A stretch of 26,927 nt of DNA from Bacteroidota bacterium (GTDB taxonomy: Bacteria > Bacteroidota > Bacteroidia > Bacteroidales > VadinHA17): NCBI GenBank assembly GCA_023430725.1, contig JAEYZD010000037.1, forward strand, positions 1 through 26,927. The letters are read 5' to 3'. The position numbers and the translations under genes were made by a program. The notes beneath the pieces are model-generated. The model was not told where the DNA came from. It was given only the letters and a program-made list of their open reading frames with translations, and searched no databases. Positions within the stretch are counted from its first letter, which is position 1. Each line of letters starts with the position of its first letter. Positions 7,514 to 15,326 of this stretch are shown piece after piece.

Positions 7514-7521
7514 CAAAAGTA
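7514..7521 (-). promoter_or_regulatory. Candidate -7 box for the unknown gene-rsmI-DUF5686 operon
   Basis: Read on the minus strand, TACTTTTG matches TAnnTTTG. It would place the transcript start about 10 bases further on, upstream of the ATG at 7474. This argues against the TTG at 7516 as the start codon. No clear -33 element is seen; a palindrome occupies that region. Confidence 0.33.
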
Positions 7522-7535
7522 ATCAATATTAATTT

Positions 7536-7547
7536 TTCAGGCCTGAA
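7536..7547. promoter_or_regulatory. 12-base palindrome in the divergent spacer before tdk
   Basis: TTCAGGCCTGAA is a perfect palindrome in the short spacer between tdk and the divergent unknown gene. It lies about 15-26 bases upstream of the candidate -7 box on the minus strand. A dimeric regulator could bind such a site, but a single 12-base palindrome may also occur by chance. Confidence 0.25.
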
Positions 7548-7591
7548 TAATTCTACCCGTAGTATTTAACGGCCGTGGCACGATCTGAAGT

Positions 7592-8173
7592 ATGGAGTTT
7601 CTGGAAAATTCGGTAGACAATGCCGGCAAGCGCGGTTCCGTGGAGGTGATAGCCGGTTCCATGTTTTCAGGGAAAACGGAGGAGCTTATCAGGCGTCTGC
7701 GCAGAGCGAAGTTTGCGGGGCTGAAGGTTGAGATATTCAAGCCTGCGGTTGATACCCGCTACTCGGAAGACATGGTGGTTTCGCACGACGAGAAGTCAAT
7801 CATGTCAACTCCGGTTGAGAATGCCTCGTCAATTCTCCTGCTGACAAGCGGTGTCGAAGTTGTTGGGATAGATGAAGCCCAGTTTTTTGACAACAGCCTT
7901 ATCGAGGTATGCACAATGCTTGCCGACAGCGGTACCAGGGTCATTGTCGCAGGTCTCGACATGGATTTCTCCGGCAGACCTTTCGGTCCCATGCCTGCCC
8001 TGATGGCCACGGCTGAGTTCGTGACCAAGGTGCATGCAATATGTGTCAGGTGTGGCAACCTTGCCAACTACTCGTACCGCAAGACCAAATCAGAAAAGGT
8101 TGTAGTGCTTGGTGAAAAGGATATCTATGAGCCGCTCTGCCGCTCATGTTACAAAAAGTCAGTCAACAGGTGA
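7592..8173 (+). CDS. tdk: Thymidine kinase (type II)
   Basis: Tdk phosphorylates thymidine to dTMP with ATP in the nucleotide salvage pathway. The 193-residue protein is the short type II form. The P-loop GSMFSGKT lies at 22-29. GIDEAQFF lies at 92-99, with Glu95 as the expected catalytic base. A lasso-type zinc site is formed by two CxxC pairs (Cys151/Cys154 and Cys183/Cys186). Length and the N-terminal FLEN start agree with Bacteroidetes homologues. Its 3' end overlaps the next gene, murF-alr, by 28 bases if that gene starts at its ATG, or by 4 bases (GTGA) if it starts at GTG 8170. The two are probably transcribed together. Confidence 0.96.
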   Translation: MEFLENSVDNAGKRGSVEVIAGSMFSGKTEELIRRLRRAKFAGLKVEIFKPAVDTRYSEDMVVSHDEKSIMSTPVENASSILLLTSGVEVVGIDEAQFFDNSLIEVCTMLADSGTRVIVAGLDMDFSGRPFGPMPALMATAEFVTKVHAICVRCGNLANYSYRKTKSEKVVVLGEKDIYEPLCRSCYKKSVNR

Positions 8174-10626
8174 TACTCGGAGCCGTTGAGCTTGCACGCA
8201 TTGCTGCCGGCACACTGACCGGAGATGAATCACTGACAGTTAACGGTATAACGATTGACAGCAGAACTCCTGGTGCTGGTCCTGATCTGCTGTTCATTGC
8301 CCTGCGGGGCCCCAACCATGACGGCCATAAATTCATTGAAACTCTGTATCACAGGGGGATAAAACTGTTTCTTGTTGACACCCTGCCGGCTAACCACGGA
8401 GAGATGGCCGGTGCCGGATTTGTCAGGGTGGATGATACCCTGGGGGCATTGCATCGTCTTGCCGGGTGGCGGAGGGACAGCTTCAGGGGAAAAGTCATTG
8501 CAGTGACGGGGAGTGCAGGGAAGACAATTGTCAAGGAGTGGCTGGCCGGCCTGCTGAGCACTGACAGAAGTGTAATACGAAGCCCGCGGAGCTATAACTC
8601 GCAGGTTGGGGTGGCTCTGTCGCTGATGAACCTGGATGACCGTTATGAGGCTGCCGTCATTGAGGCAGGTATCTCAAGGCCCGGTGAGATGGAGAAGCTG
8701 GCGCGCATAATACGGCCTGACACTGTCATTATAACAAATATCGGAGATGCGCACGGCGAAAACTTCACGGGGAGGGAAGCCATTGCAGCAGAGAAGCTGA
8801 AGCTGACGGCAGGAGCAGGTCTTGTAATCTGCTGTGCCGATGACCAGATCATCATGAAGGAAATGGCATTACATCACCCATCGGTGCCTCTCTTTACCTG
8901 GTCAACCTCCGGCCAGGATGCCGGGTTGCAGGTTGAAGTTGCCGAAACTGACAGCAACGGACAGGTCCTTCGCTGTGCGACAGAGGGGAAGTTTTTTGAA
9001 GCGAAAATCCCTTTTGCTGATCATGCTTCCGCGGAGAATGCTGTCTCTGTCATCGCTTGCTGTATCACGGAGGGTTTTACGGATCAGTCGATAGTAAAAG
9101 GGATGGCGGAACTGCCTGTGGTTGCCATGCGCATGGAGACGAAGCGGGGGATGAACGGATGCACCCTTATTGAGGACTATTATAATTCAGACCCGGCATC
9201 CCTCGGAATGGCGCTTGATTTTCTAAGGACGCATGCAAGGGGTAGAACAGCGCTGATTCTATCCGACTTCAGGCAGATAGGAGGGGATGAGAAGGTGCTC
9301 TATGATGGTGTGGCAAGGGCTGTGACGGCTGCAGGCATTGACCGTTTCATAGGCATTGGCGAAGCATTATCGCGCCGGAGGGAAGGGTTTCCTGCCGGGT
9401 CACTCTTCTTCTCAACAACGGAAGAGTGTGCTGACGCAATCGGGTCGGTGAACTTTCATGATGAGACCATACTGATCAAGGGTGCACGTGTCTTCGGACT
9501 GGAGCGTCTGAGCGGACTGCTTGTAAGTCAGCTTCACCAGACAAGACTGGAGATAAACATGAATGCGGTGGCTCACAATCTTAACGAATTCAGGCGGTTG
9601 CTAAAGCCGGGAACGGGGATGATTGCGATGGTCAAAGCTTTTGCCTACGGTTCGGGCTCGGCGGAGATAGCCTCACTCCTGGAGTACAACGGGGTGAGGT
9701 GGTTTGCCGTGGCATATGCTGACGAAGGTGTTGCCCTCCGGGAAGGGGGGATAACCTCGCCGGTGATTGTAATGAATGCGGATGAGAGTGTGCTGGAGCT
9801 GATGATCCGGAATAACCTGGAGCCGGAGATATACAGCCTGGAGTCATATCAAGCCTTCGCTTCAGTTGCCAGGAGATTTGGTCTGCTGAATTATCCTGTG
9901 CACATCAAGCTTGATACCGGGATGCACAGGCTGGGATTCAGTACTGAGGATCTTGATGAACTGATTCCCAATATAATGGCTCAGCAGCATCTGAAAGTGG
10001 TATCCCTGTTCTCGCACCTTGCCGGCAGTGATGATCCGGTGCTTGATTCATTCACCCACAGGCAGGCCGCGATGCTGACCGGGGCTGCCGGGATGCTTGA
10101 GAGGTCACTGGGATATGCCTTTAATGTTCACCTGCTCAACACTTCAGGCATTATTCGCTTCCCTGAATACCAGTTTGATATGGTAAGACTGGGTATAGGA
10201 CTCTATGGAATCGGAAGTTATGACGGCATAGATTTGCGCCGGACCGGCAGATTTGTGACTGCCGTGTCACAGGTCAGAATGGTTCCCTCCGGCGATCCTG
10301 TAAGTTACGGTTGCCGGGGCATCTCGGATCTTGAAAGGGAGATAGCTGTCGTCCCGGTGGGCTATGCTGACGGATTGCGCAGAGAATTGAGCGAAGGAAA
10401 GGGGAGTCTCTTCATAAAGGGACAGCGGGTGCCGATAGTAGGTAAAATCTGCATGGATATGTGCATGGCGGATGTTACGGGAATGAATGTAAGACGGGGT
10501 GATGAGGCGGAAGTATTCGGGACAGGCATATCAATCGAGGAGATAGCTGAACTGTGCAATACGATACCCTACGAGATACTGACCTCGATACCGCAAAGGG
10601 TAAAAAGGGTTTATGTGAATGAGTAA
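8146..10626 (+). CDS. murF-alr: Bifunctional UDP-MurNAc-tripeptide:D-Ala-D-Ala ligase / alanine racemase
   Basis: This 826-residue fusion combines two steps of peptidoglycan precursor synthesis in the cytoplasm. Residues 1 to about 455 are MurF, which adds D-Ala-D-Ala to UDP-MurNAc-tripeptide. The Mur ligase P-loop GSAGKT is at 122-127, followed by SPRSYNSQVGVALS and the EDYYNSDP and GARVFGLERL blocks. Residues from about 462 are alanine racemase, which makes the D-alanine. MVKAFAYGSG carries the PLP-binding Lys497, VSYGCRG carries the expected catalytic Tyr721, and VPVGYADG and KICMDMCMADVTG follow. Such fusions are typical of Bacteroidetes. The start could instead be GTG 8170, which overlaps the tdk stop as GTGA. 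The stop codon abuts the stop of the convergent crp/fnr gene with no bases between. Confidence 0.93.
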   Translation: MLQKVSQQVILGAVELARIAAGTLTGDESLTVNGITIDSRTPGAGPDLLFIALRGPNHDGHKFIETLYHRGIKLFLVDTLPANHGEMAGAGFVRVDDTLGALHRLAGWRRDSFRGKVIAVTGSAGKTIVKEWLAGLLSTDRSVIRSPRSYNSQVGVALSLMNLDDRYEAAVIEAGISRPGEMEKLARIIRPDTVIITNIGDAHGENFTGREAIAAEKLKLTAGAGLVICCADDQIIMKEMALHHPSVPLFTWSTSGQDAGLQVEVAETDSNGQVLRCATEGKFFEAKIPFADHASAENAVSVIACCITEGFTDQSIVKGMAELPVVAMRMETKRGMNGCTLIEDYYNSDPASLGMALDFLRTHARGRTALILSDFRQIGGDEKVLYDGVARAVTAAGIDRFIGIGEALSRRREGFPAGSLFFSTTEECADAIGSVNFHDETILIKGARVFGLERLSGLLVSQLHQTRLEINMNAVAHNLNEFRRLLKPGTGMIAMVKAFAYGSGSAEIASLLEYNGVRWFAVAYADEGVALREGGITSPVIVMNADESVLELMIRNNLEPEIYSLESYQAFASVARRFGLLNYPVHIKLDTGMHRLGFSTEDLDELIPNIMAQQHLKVVSLFSHLAGSDDPVLDSFTHRQAAMLTGAAGMLERSLGYAFNVHLLNTSGIIRFPEYQFDMVRLGIGLYGIGSYDGIDLRRTGRFVTAVSQVRMVPSGDPVSYGCRGISDLEREIAVVPVGYADGLRRELSEGKGSLFIKGQRVPIVGKICMDMCMADVTGMNVRRGDEAEVFGTGISIEEIAELCNTIPYEILTSIPQRVKRVYVNE

Positions 10627-11328
10627 TCAGCCCAGCTGACTTATCTTCTCGAGCCTGGCAGGGTCAACAATGCTTATCTTCTTGCCGTCAAGCATAATGA
10701 CTGACTCGGTGGCAAACATCGACAGAGTACGGATGGCATTGGAGGTTGTCATGTTTGAGAAGCAGGCGAGATCCTCGCGTGAGACGTATGCCCTGATTGT
10801 GCGTCCGTCGCCCTCGAGTCCGTAGGTATCCCGCAAAACCAGCAGTGATTCGGCCAGCCGTCCCCGTATATGCTTCTGCGTCAGTGATACGGTTCTTTTG
10901 TTTGAGAAAGAGAGCTCCAGCGCCATCATCCTCATCAGTTTCATTGAAAGATCAGGGTTGCGCCTGAGAAGCTTCATGAACGGATCCCTCTCAAACCGGC
11001 AGATGCCCGAGTCTTCAATGGCCACAGCCGAGGCTGAGTATGCAGTTCCTGAAATGAAAGCAGCGAAACCGATGAGACCCTGTGGCCTGACCATCCGGAT
11101 GATCTGTTCCCGTCCGCCGATTCCTTCCTTGTAAACCTTAACCTTGCCGCACGCAAGACAATAAAGCCCGGCGGGCCTATTGCCCTCGTGAAAAATCATA
11201 TCCCCCTTTTTCGGCGAGTCGCAAGAATGATCCTGAACCAGGAACTCTTTCTCCTTGTCGGGCAACTCCCGGAACAGGGAGAAAGGTCCCTCAATACATT
11301 GTTCCAGATACGGATTGGTATAAAACAT
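10627..11328 (-). CDS. Crp/Fnr family transcriptional regulator
   Basis: This 233-residue regulator has a cyclic-nucleotide-binding-type sensor domain (about 15-125), a long dimerisation helix (about 126-145) and a C-terminal winged helix-turn-helix (about 150-225). The recognition segment is near VSREDLACFSNMTTSNAIRTL (182-202). Cysteines at 11, 36, 57, 60, 110 and 189 do not match the E. coli FNR iron-sulfur spacing, so the signal sensed is unknown. The frame continues upstream to an ATG at 11403. I prefer the ATG at 11328 because AAAGGGGA precedes it directly, a TATCTTTG promoter box lies between the two ATGs, and homologues start near FYTNPYL. It lies downstream of nadE on the same strand but probably has its own promoter. 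Confidence 0.88.
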   Translation of the reverse strand: MFYTNPYLEQCIEGPFSLFRELPDKEKEFLVQDHSCDSPKKGDMIFHEGNRPAGLYCLACGKVKVYKEGIGGREQIIRMVRPQGLIGFAAFISGTAYSASAVAIEDSGICRFERDPFMKLLRRNPDLSMKLMRMMALELSFSNKRTVSLTQKHIRGRLAESLLVLRDTYGLEGDGRTIRAYVSREDLACFSNMTTSNAIRTLSMFATESVIMLDGKKISIVDPARLEKISQLG

Positions 11329-11353
11329 TTCCCCTTTATGTTTAATAACATAA

Positions 11354-11361
11354 CAAAGATA
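11354..11361 (-). promoter_or_regulatory. Candidate -7 box for the crp/fnr-type gene
   Basis: Read on the minus strand, TATCTTTG is a full match to TAnnTTTG. It lies 25 bases before the chosen ATG at 11328, giving a short leader that contains AAAGGGGA. No convincing -33 TTTG is seen. Confidence 0.42.
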
Positions 11362-11408
11362 GAAAAAAAGGAATGAAACGGGAAAATTAACGTTTTTTAA
11401 CACACTAT

Positions 11409-11426
11409 CACTCAGGAAGTTGAGTG
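11409..11426 (-). terminator. Weak hairpin after nadE
   Basis: CACTCA-GGAAGT-TGAGTG is a perfect 6-bp stem 12 bases after the nadE stop. On the minus strand it is not followed directly by a T run, so it is only a weak terminator candidate between nadE and the crp/fnr-type gene. Confidence 0.3.
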
Positions 11427-11438
11427 TCAGGTCACTAA

Positions 11439-13100
11439 TCAGCGGTACCGGGCTATAATTGGTATGCGCCTGCCGCTTCCGAAGGCTTTGGAGGAGACCC
11501 GGAGTATCGGGGGGGTCTGTTTTCTCTTGAACTCGCTGGTTCTGACCAGCTTTATTATTCTTTCAACCACAGCCGGGTCATGGCCTTCGCCAATAATCCG
11601 GTCAGCTGACCATTCAAGGTCAATATACCTGAAAAGTATAGGGTCAAGGACAGAGTATGGCGGGAGCGAGTCGGTATCGAGCTGGTCAGGTTTCAGTTCG
11701 GCAGAAGGGGGCTTTGAAATAATGGCTTCCGGTATTATCTCACTGTGTGTGTTGATTTCGCGGGCAAGGCGGTAGACCTCAGTCTTGTACACATCCCCGA
11801 TGACTGACAGACCGCCGGCCATATCGCCATAGAGAGTGCCGTAGCCCGTTGCAGCCTCGCTCTTGTTGGAGGTATTCAGCAGCATATAGCCGAACTTGTT
11901 TGCGAAGGCCATCAGGAATACAGCCCGGAGGCGTGACTGAATGTTTTCCTCCGTCACGTCTGCTTCCCTTCCGGCGAAGAATGGGTGCAGGGTTTTTTCC
12001 AAAACCTGCCTGGCCTCCTCGATACTGACGATGTGATATGGAACTCCCAGTTTTTCGGCCATTTTAACCGAGTCAGCAACCGAGTGATCAGATGAGTAAA
12101 CCGATGGCATCAGCAGAGCCAGGGTATTTTCCGGACCGAGGGCTTCAGCGGCCAGCGCCGTAACCACCGCTGAGTCGATACCCCCCGAAAGCCCGATAAC
12201 TGCCCGTTTCATGCCGCCCTTGCTGAAGAAGTCGCGTATGCCTGTCACAAGTGCCCGGTGAACGAATCCAATCATATCGTCAGGAAGGGGCGGGGGACAG
12301 GAATATTCACTCCTGTCGCAGCCGGGTTCTGGAAGTGTGATCACCCTTACCTCTTCACCGCAGAATGCGAGTTTCTCAAGCATTGTTCCGTCGGCATCGA
12401 TGAGCGCGGAAGAGCCGTCGAATATAAGTTCCGTGTAGCCTCCTGCCTGGTTGACGGATATGAGTGGCACCCCGAATTCCTTCGCATTGCGTGTAAAGAC
12501 GTGTTCACGCACCTTTATCCGGTTGTGGGAGAATGGATTGGCTGCAATATTAATTATAAGGGAGGGTTTCTCCTTCATTATCTCATCCAGTGGGGCCACC
12601 TTGTACAGGCGCCACAGTTCCTTGTCGCCGAAGGGCTGTTCATCCCAAATGTCCTCGCATATTGTCACGGCAATCCTGCGGCCGTTAAGCTCAACAGGCC
12701 TGAAGACGGTGCCCGGCTGAAAGTACCTGTCCTCGTCGAAAATATCATAGGTTGGGAGGAGAGCCTTGTGAACCACATCACTGATCTTTCCTTCCTTAAG
12801 GAAGAATGCCGAGTTGTGAAGGCTCTTTCCGCTGCCGCCGGTATTCGGGGAGGGGGCTCCGACTATCGCAGCTATCTCCGTGCAGTGTGAGGCGATCTCC
12901 CTGATTGCGGCGGTTGAGGCTTCAATTATATCACTGCGCAGCAGGAGGTCCAGCGGCGGATAGCCGGTGACGGCCATCTCGGAAAAAACGGCCAGATCAG
13001 CACCTCCTGAACGTGCGGTATCCAGGGCGGCTATTATCCTGCCTGTGTTTCCGGCTATGTCGCCGGGAATATAACTTAGTTGTGCAAGTGCAATTTTCAT
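11439..13100 (-). CDS. nadE: Glutamine-dependent NAD+ synthetase
   Basis: NadE makes NAD+ from deamido-NAD+ and ATP, taking ammonia from glutamine. The 553-residue protein has both domains. The N-terminal nitrilase-type glutaminase (about 1-260) carries a Glu-Lys-Cys triad at Glu41 (FSEMAVTGYPP), Lys112 (HKALLPTYDIFDE) and Cys148 (TICEDIWD). The C-terminal synthetase (about 275-553) has the PP-loop SGGIDS at 305-310, followed by TSNKSEAATGYGTLYGDMAGG. Length is normal for the two-domain form. It lies 10 bases downstream of an outer membrane barrel gene on the same strand, so the two are likely co-transcribed. gldB is divergent from that pair; gldB is also found near nadE in gliding flavobacteria, as I recall. 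Confidence 0.96.
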   Translation of the reverse strand: MKIALAQLSYIPGDIAGNTGRIIAALDTARSGGADLAVFSEMAVTGYPPLDLLLRSDIIEASTAAIREIASHCTEIAAIVGAPSPNTGGSGKSLHNSAFFLKEGKISDVVHKALLPTYDIFDEDRYFQPGTVFRPVELNGRRIAVTICEDIWDEQPFGDKELWRLYKVAPLDEIMKEKPSLIINIAANPFSHNRIKVREHVFTRNAKEFGVPLISVNQAGGYTELIFDGSSALIDADGTMLEKLAFCGEEVRVITLPEPGCDRSEYSCPPPLPDDMIGFVHRALVTGIRDFFSKGGMKRAVIGLSGGIDSAVVTALAAEALGPENTLALLMPSVYSSDHSVADSVKMAEKLGVPYHIVSIEEARQVLEKTLHPFFAGREADVTEENIQSRLRAVFLMAFANKFGYMLLNTSNKSEAATGYGTLYGDMAGGLSVIGDVYKTEVYRLAREINTHSEIIPEAIISKPPSAELKPDQLDTDSLPPYSVLDPILFRYIDLEWSADRIIGEGHDPAVVERIIKLVRTSEFKRKQTPPILRVSSKAFGSGRRIPIIARYR

Positions 13101-13110
13101 GGCTGGCGGA

Positions 13111-13806
13111 TCAGAACTTCAGTCCCAGCCTGATTCTGAACATCCTGATTGTGGACCTGTCCTTATGCTGGTATACATCCTTCAGGTCTTTTGTGACATC
13201 GAAGAAGTCCTGTGCATAGCTGAGTCCGGCAATGATTGCGGCGTTTATCGGGAGTTCATACTCGATGCCGCCACCCAGGTGCCAGCCGGCATTCAGGCCG
13301 TATATCTCGTTCTTCGCGTTTTCAGCGCTGATCTGGAGCGTGGGGAGGTCAACCGTGGACTTGAGGAGCATCCTGATGTCAAAACCCAGGTCGGTGAAGT
13401 ATGTGAAATAGCCCACCTGGTTTGTCTGCAGCCTGATTCCTGCAGGGATGTTCATGTACTTGAGGTTATACCTGATCTCATCTCCGGCGGGGACCTCCTC
13501 CTGGAAATTGGTGAAGACCATGGTGTGATTTTCTGAAGCGCTCTGTCTTCCGCCGGCAGAGATGAAGCTGATACCGGAGGATACTGCATAGTTTTCAGAG
13601 AAATAATGAAGTACGTTAAGGCCTATGTCGAAGCCTGCCCTGGCTCCCTGGCCCGTATATTCCGACTCGTTGGAACCCATCCAGGAGATCACCGGGTCAG
13701 CATGAACCGCAAATTTCAGCTCCTGCGATAGTATCCGGGCAGGCAGAGCCACCGCCATCAGCATGATCATGACCCTCAGCAGTGTCAGGTTTATTGCTCT
13801 TTTCAT
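13111..13806 (-). CDS. Outer membrane beta-barrel (porin family) protein
   Basis: This 231-residue protein has a basic start (MKRAINLTLLR), a hydrophobic signal peptide ending near residue 28 (ARILSQ) and a series of short alternating strands typical of the Bacteroidetes eight-stranded barrel family (OMP_b-brl_2 type). It ends in Phe (RLGLKF), as expected for outer membrane insertion. The frame stays open upstream to 13941, but the first 45 residues would lack signal character, so the ATG at 13806 is preferred. Its function is unknown. It resembles proteins loosely named PorT-family, but I see no basis for calling it PorT itself. It lies immediately upstream of nadE and is divergent from gldB. 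Confidence 0.8.
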   Translation of the reverse strand: MKRAINLTLLRVMIMLMAVALPARILSQELKFAVHADPVISWMGSNESEYTGQGARAGFDIGLNVLHYFSENYAVSSGISFISAGGRQSASENHTMVFTNFQEEVPAGDEIRYNLKYMNIPAGIRLQTNQVGYFTYFTDLGFDIRMLLKSTVDLPTLQISAENAKNEIYGLNAGWHLGGGIEYELPINAAIIAGLSYAQDFFDVTKDLKDVYQHKDRSTIRMFRIRLGLKF

Positions 13807-13882
13807 CTTCTCATTCTTTGCCGGGCTAAAATTATAAATAAATGTCCTTATTTTGTACTGCAAACAAGACAATACAGCTTTT

Positions 13883-14911
13883 ATGACCCTCTTTGCCAGA
13901 ATCTCCGCCGTATCGCTCCTGATGATGCTGGCGGTTGTCACCTCCTCCTGCCGGCGTGACCCTTACAAGGTCAACCTGTCGGGCATCGACCTCGATCTGA
14001 AGATCAGGGACCTGAACAGTGATATATTTGGTACGCCTCCGAATGAGATGGCAGCCAGGGCGGATGAGTTGCAGCAGGAGTACGGCCGGGCACTCAGCAC
14101 ATACAGCAGCGTGATCGGGTTGGGTGATCTCTCTGACGAGAAGTGGAAATCGGCCTTTATCCTGTTTGCCACCGATCTGCGCAACCTTGAGCTGTGGGAT
14201 GAGGTAAAGCGGGTATGGCCTGACACCGAGGGCCTCAGGCAGGAGCTGGAGAGCGCCTTCAAACACTACTTGCACTATTTCCCGGGAAAAACGGTTCCGG
14301 AGGTAATTTCATGTATATCGGTTTTCAACAACAGCATAATTGTGGATGATTCTCTGCTGATGATAAGCCTAGACCGCTACCTGGGAGAAGATTCGGAGTA
14401 TTACCCTCCTCTCGGCATCTATTCATACCAGGCAAGGAAGATGACTCCGGATTACGCTGCTTCAGACTGCATCTATGCCTGGGCGGCGACAGAGTGGGAT
14501 TACAGTTCTGCCGGGTATGGCACGAAGACTCTGCTGAACTCAATGTTGCACGAGGCCAAGCTTGTCTATTTCACCAAACGGATGATGCCCGCACTGCCGG
14601 ATACAATCCTTTTCGGCTATACCGGAAGACAGATGGAGTTCTGCAGGGCTAACGAGGGGATGATCTGGGAGTATCTCGTCAGCAAGGACCTGCTCTTTTC
14701 CACAGACGGTTTCCTGATCCGGAAATTCACCGGAGAGGCGCCGTTCACAAGCTACTTTACGGAGGAGTCGCCGGGCAGGGCTGTGGTCTGGACCGGCTTC
14801 AGGATTATCGAGAGGTATATGAACAACAATCCCGATGTGACTATGCAGGAGCTGATGAGCATGACCGATTGCCAGTCGATAATGGGAGGTGCCAAATACA
14901 ACCCGGATTGA
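13883..14911 (+). CDS. gldB: GldB-like gliding motility lipoprotein
   Basis: The predicted 342-residue protein starts with a lipoprotein signal ending SSC at Cys23. The mature part matches the GldB family through LDRYLGEDSEYYPPL, the DCIYAWAATE segment, a block with LLNSMLHEAKLVYF, GYTGRQMEFCRANE and the GPFTSYFTEESPGR-type stretch near the end (here EAPFTSYFTEESPGR). GldB is a lipoprotein needed for gliding in Flavobacterium and is also found in non-gliding Bacteroidetes, where its role is unclear. The LHEAK segment sits where a peptidase of the same fold would have HExxH, but the second His is missing. I chose the ATG at 13883; an upstream in-frame ATG at 13853 would put ten residues before the signal. 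Confidence 0.85.
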   Translation: MTLFARISAVSLLMMLAVVTSSCRRDPYKVNLSGIDLDLKIRDLNSDIFGTPPNEMAARADELQQEYGRALSTYSSVIGLGDLSDEKWKSAFILFATDLRNLELWDEVKRVWPDTEGLRQELESAFKHYLHYFPGKTVPEVISCISVFNNSIIVDDSLLMISLDRYLGEDSEYYPPLGIYSYQARKMTPDYAASDCIYAWAATEWDYSSAGYGTKTLLNSMLHEAKLVYFTKRMMPALPDTILFGYTGRQMEFCRANEGMIWEYLVSKDLLFSTDGFLIRKFTGEAPFTSYFTEESPGRAVVWTGFRIIERYMNNNPDVTMQELMSMTDCQSIMGGAKYNPD

Positions 14912-14952
14912 GGGTATGAGGAAAACATCCCGCAGGGAATGCCTGTTTTGGT

Positions 14953-14984
14953 AAAAAAAAGAAGCTGCCCGTTCAGGCAGCTTC
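14953..14984 (-). terminator. Intrinsic terminator of the ferredoxin gene
   Basis: GAAGCTGCC-CGTTCA-GGCAGCTTC is a perfect 9-bp stem with a 6-base loop. On the minus strand it is followed by eight T in a row, a textbook intrinsic terminator 28 bases after the ferredoxin stop. On the plus strand no T run follows, so it would not be a strong terminator for gldB. Confidence 0.85.
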
Positions 14985-15011
14985 CATAATTCCTAAAAAA
15001 GGGAATGCGGG

Positions 15012-15179
15012 TTATGCCGGATGAATTGCCTCAACAGGGCAAACGTCGGCGCAGGCACCACAATCGGTACATATATCCGGGTCAATCTTATAGATATCTC
15101 CCTCAGATATAGCCTCAACCGGACATTCATCTATACAAGTTCCGCAAGCTGTGCAATCATCTGAAATTTTGTAAGCCAT
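15012..15179 (-). CDS. 2[4Fe-4S] ferredoxin, 55 residues
   Basis: A short gene on the minus strand encodes a 55-residue bacterial-type ferredoxin, a soluble low-potential electron carrier. It has two clusters of the form CxxCxxCxxxCP: Cys9, 12, 15 and 19 (CTACGTCIDECP) and Cys37, 40, 43 and 47 (CTDCGACADVCP), the usual arrangement for two [4Fe-4S] centres. The N-terminus MAYKISDDC and the C-terminus ending AIHPA are normal for the family, so the gene is complete. It is flanked by gldB (convergent) and the 1091-residue protein (same strand, upstream), and has a strong terminator. Its redox partners cannot be told from the neighbours. It suggests anaerobic or ferredoxin-dependent metabolism. 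Confidence 0.95.
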   Translation of the reverse strand: MAYKISDDCTACGTCIDECPVEAISEGDIYKIDPDICTDCGACADVCPVEAIHPA

Positions 15180-15326
15180 TATACTGTTTTTTAAAGATTA
15201 CGGGCGTAAAATTATCTCTTATTTTTATTCTTTCCTAACCAAACAGGAATAAAATTCACCCTTACCGGGTATATATCAAATTCGGTGCCATTTAATGTGT
15301 TTTGCAGCCGGTGCGGAAGCCTGGCA

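Noticed and set aside
10627..11328. FNR-type oxygen sensor with a 4Fe-4S cluster
   Set aside because: The cysteines at 11, 36, 57, 60, 110 and 189 do not follow the known FNR ligand spacing.
11329..11403. ATG at 11403 as the start of the crp/fnr-type gene
   Set aside because: It lies upstream of the candidate promoter box at 11354-11361, and the extra 25 residues are hydrophobic and unlike the family.
13111..13806. PorT/SprT of the type IX secretion system
   Set aside because: Only the general barrel type fits; I do not see PorT-specific sequence, so the name is not supported.
13807..13941. N-terminal extension of the barrel protein next to nadE
   Set aside because: It would bury the signal peptide behind 45 residues and overlap the start of the divergent gldB gene.
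14953..14984. Strong terminator for gldB on the plus strand
   Set aside because: The hairpin is followed by CATAATTCC on that strand; the T run is only on the minus strand.
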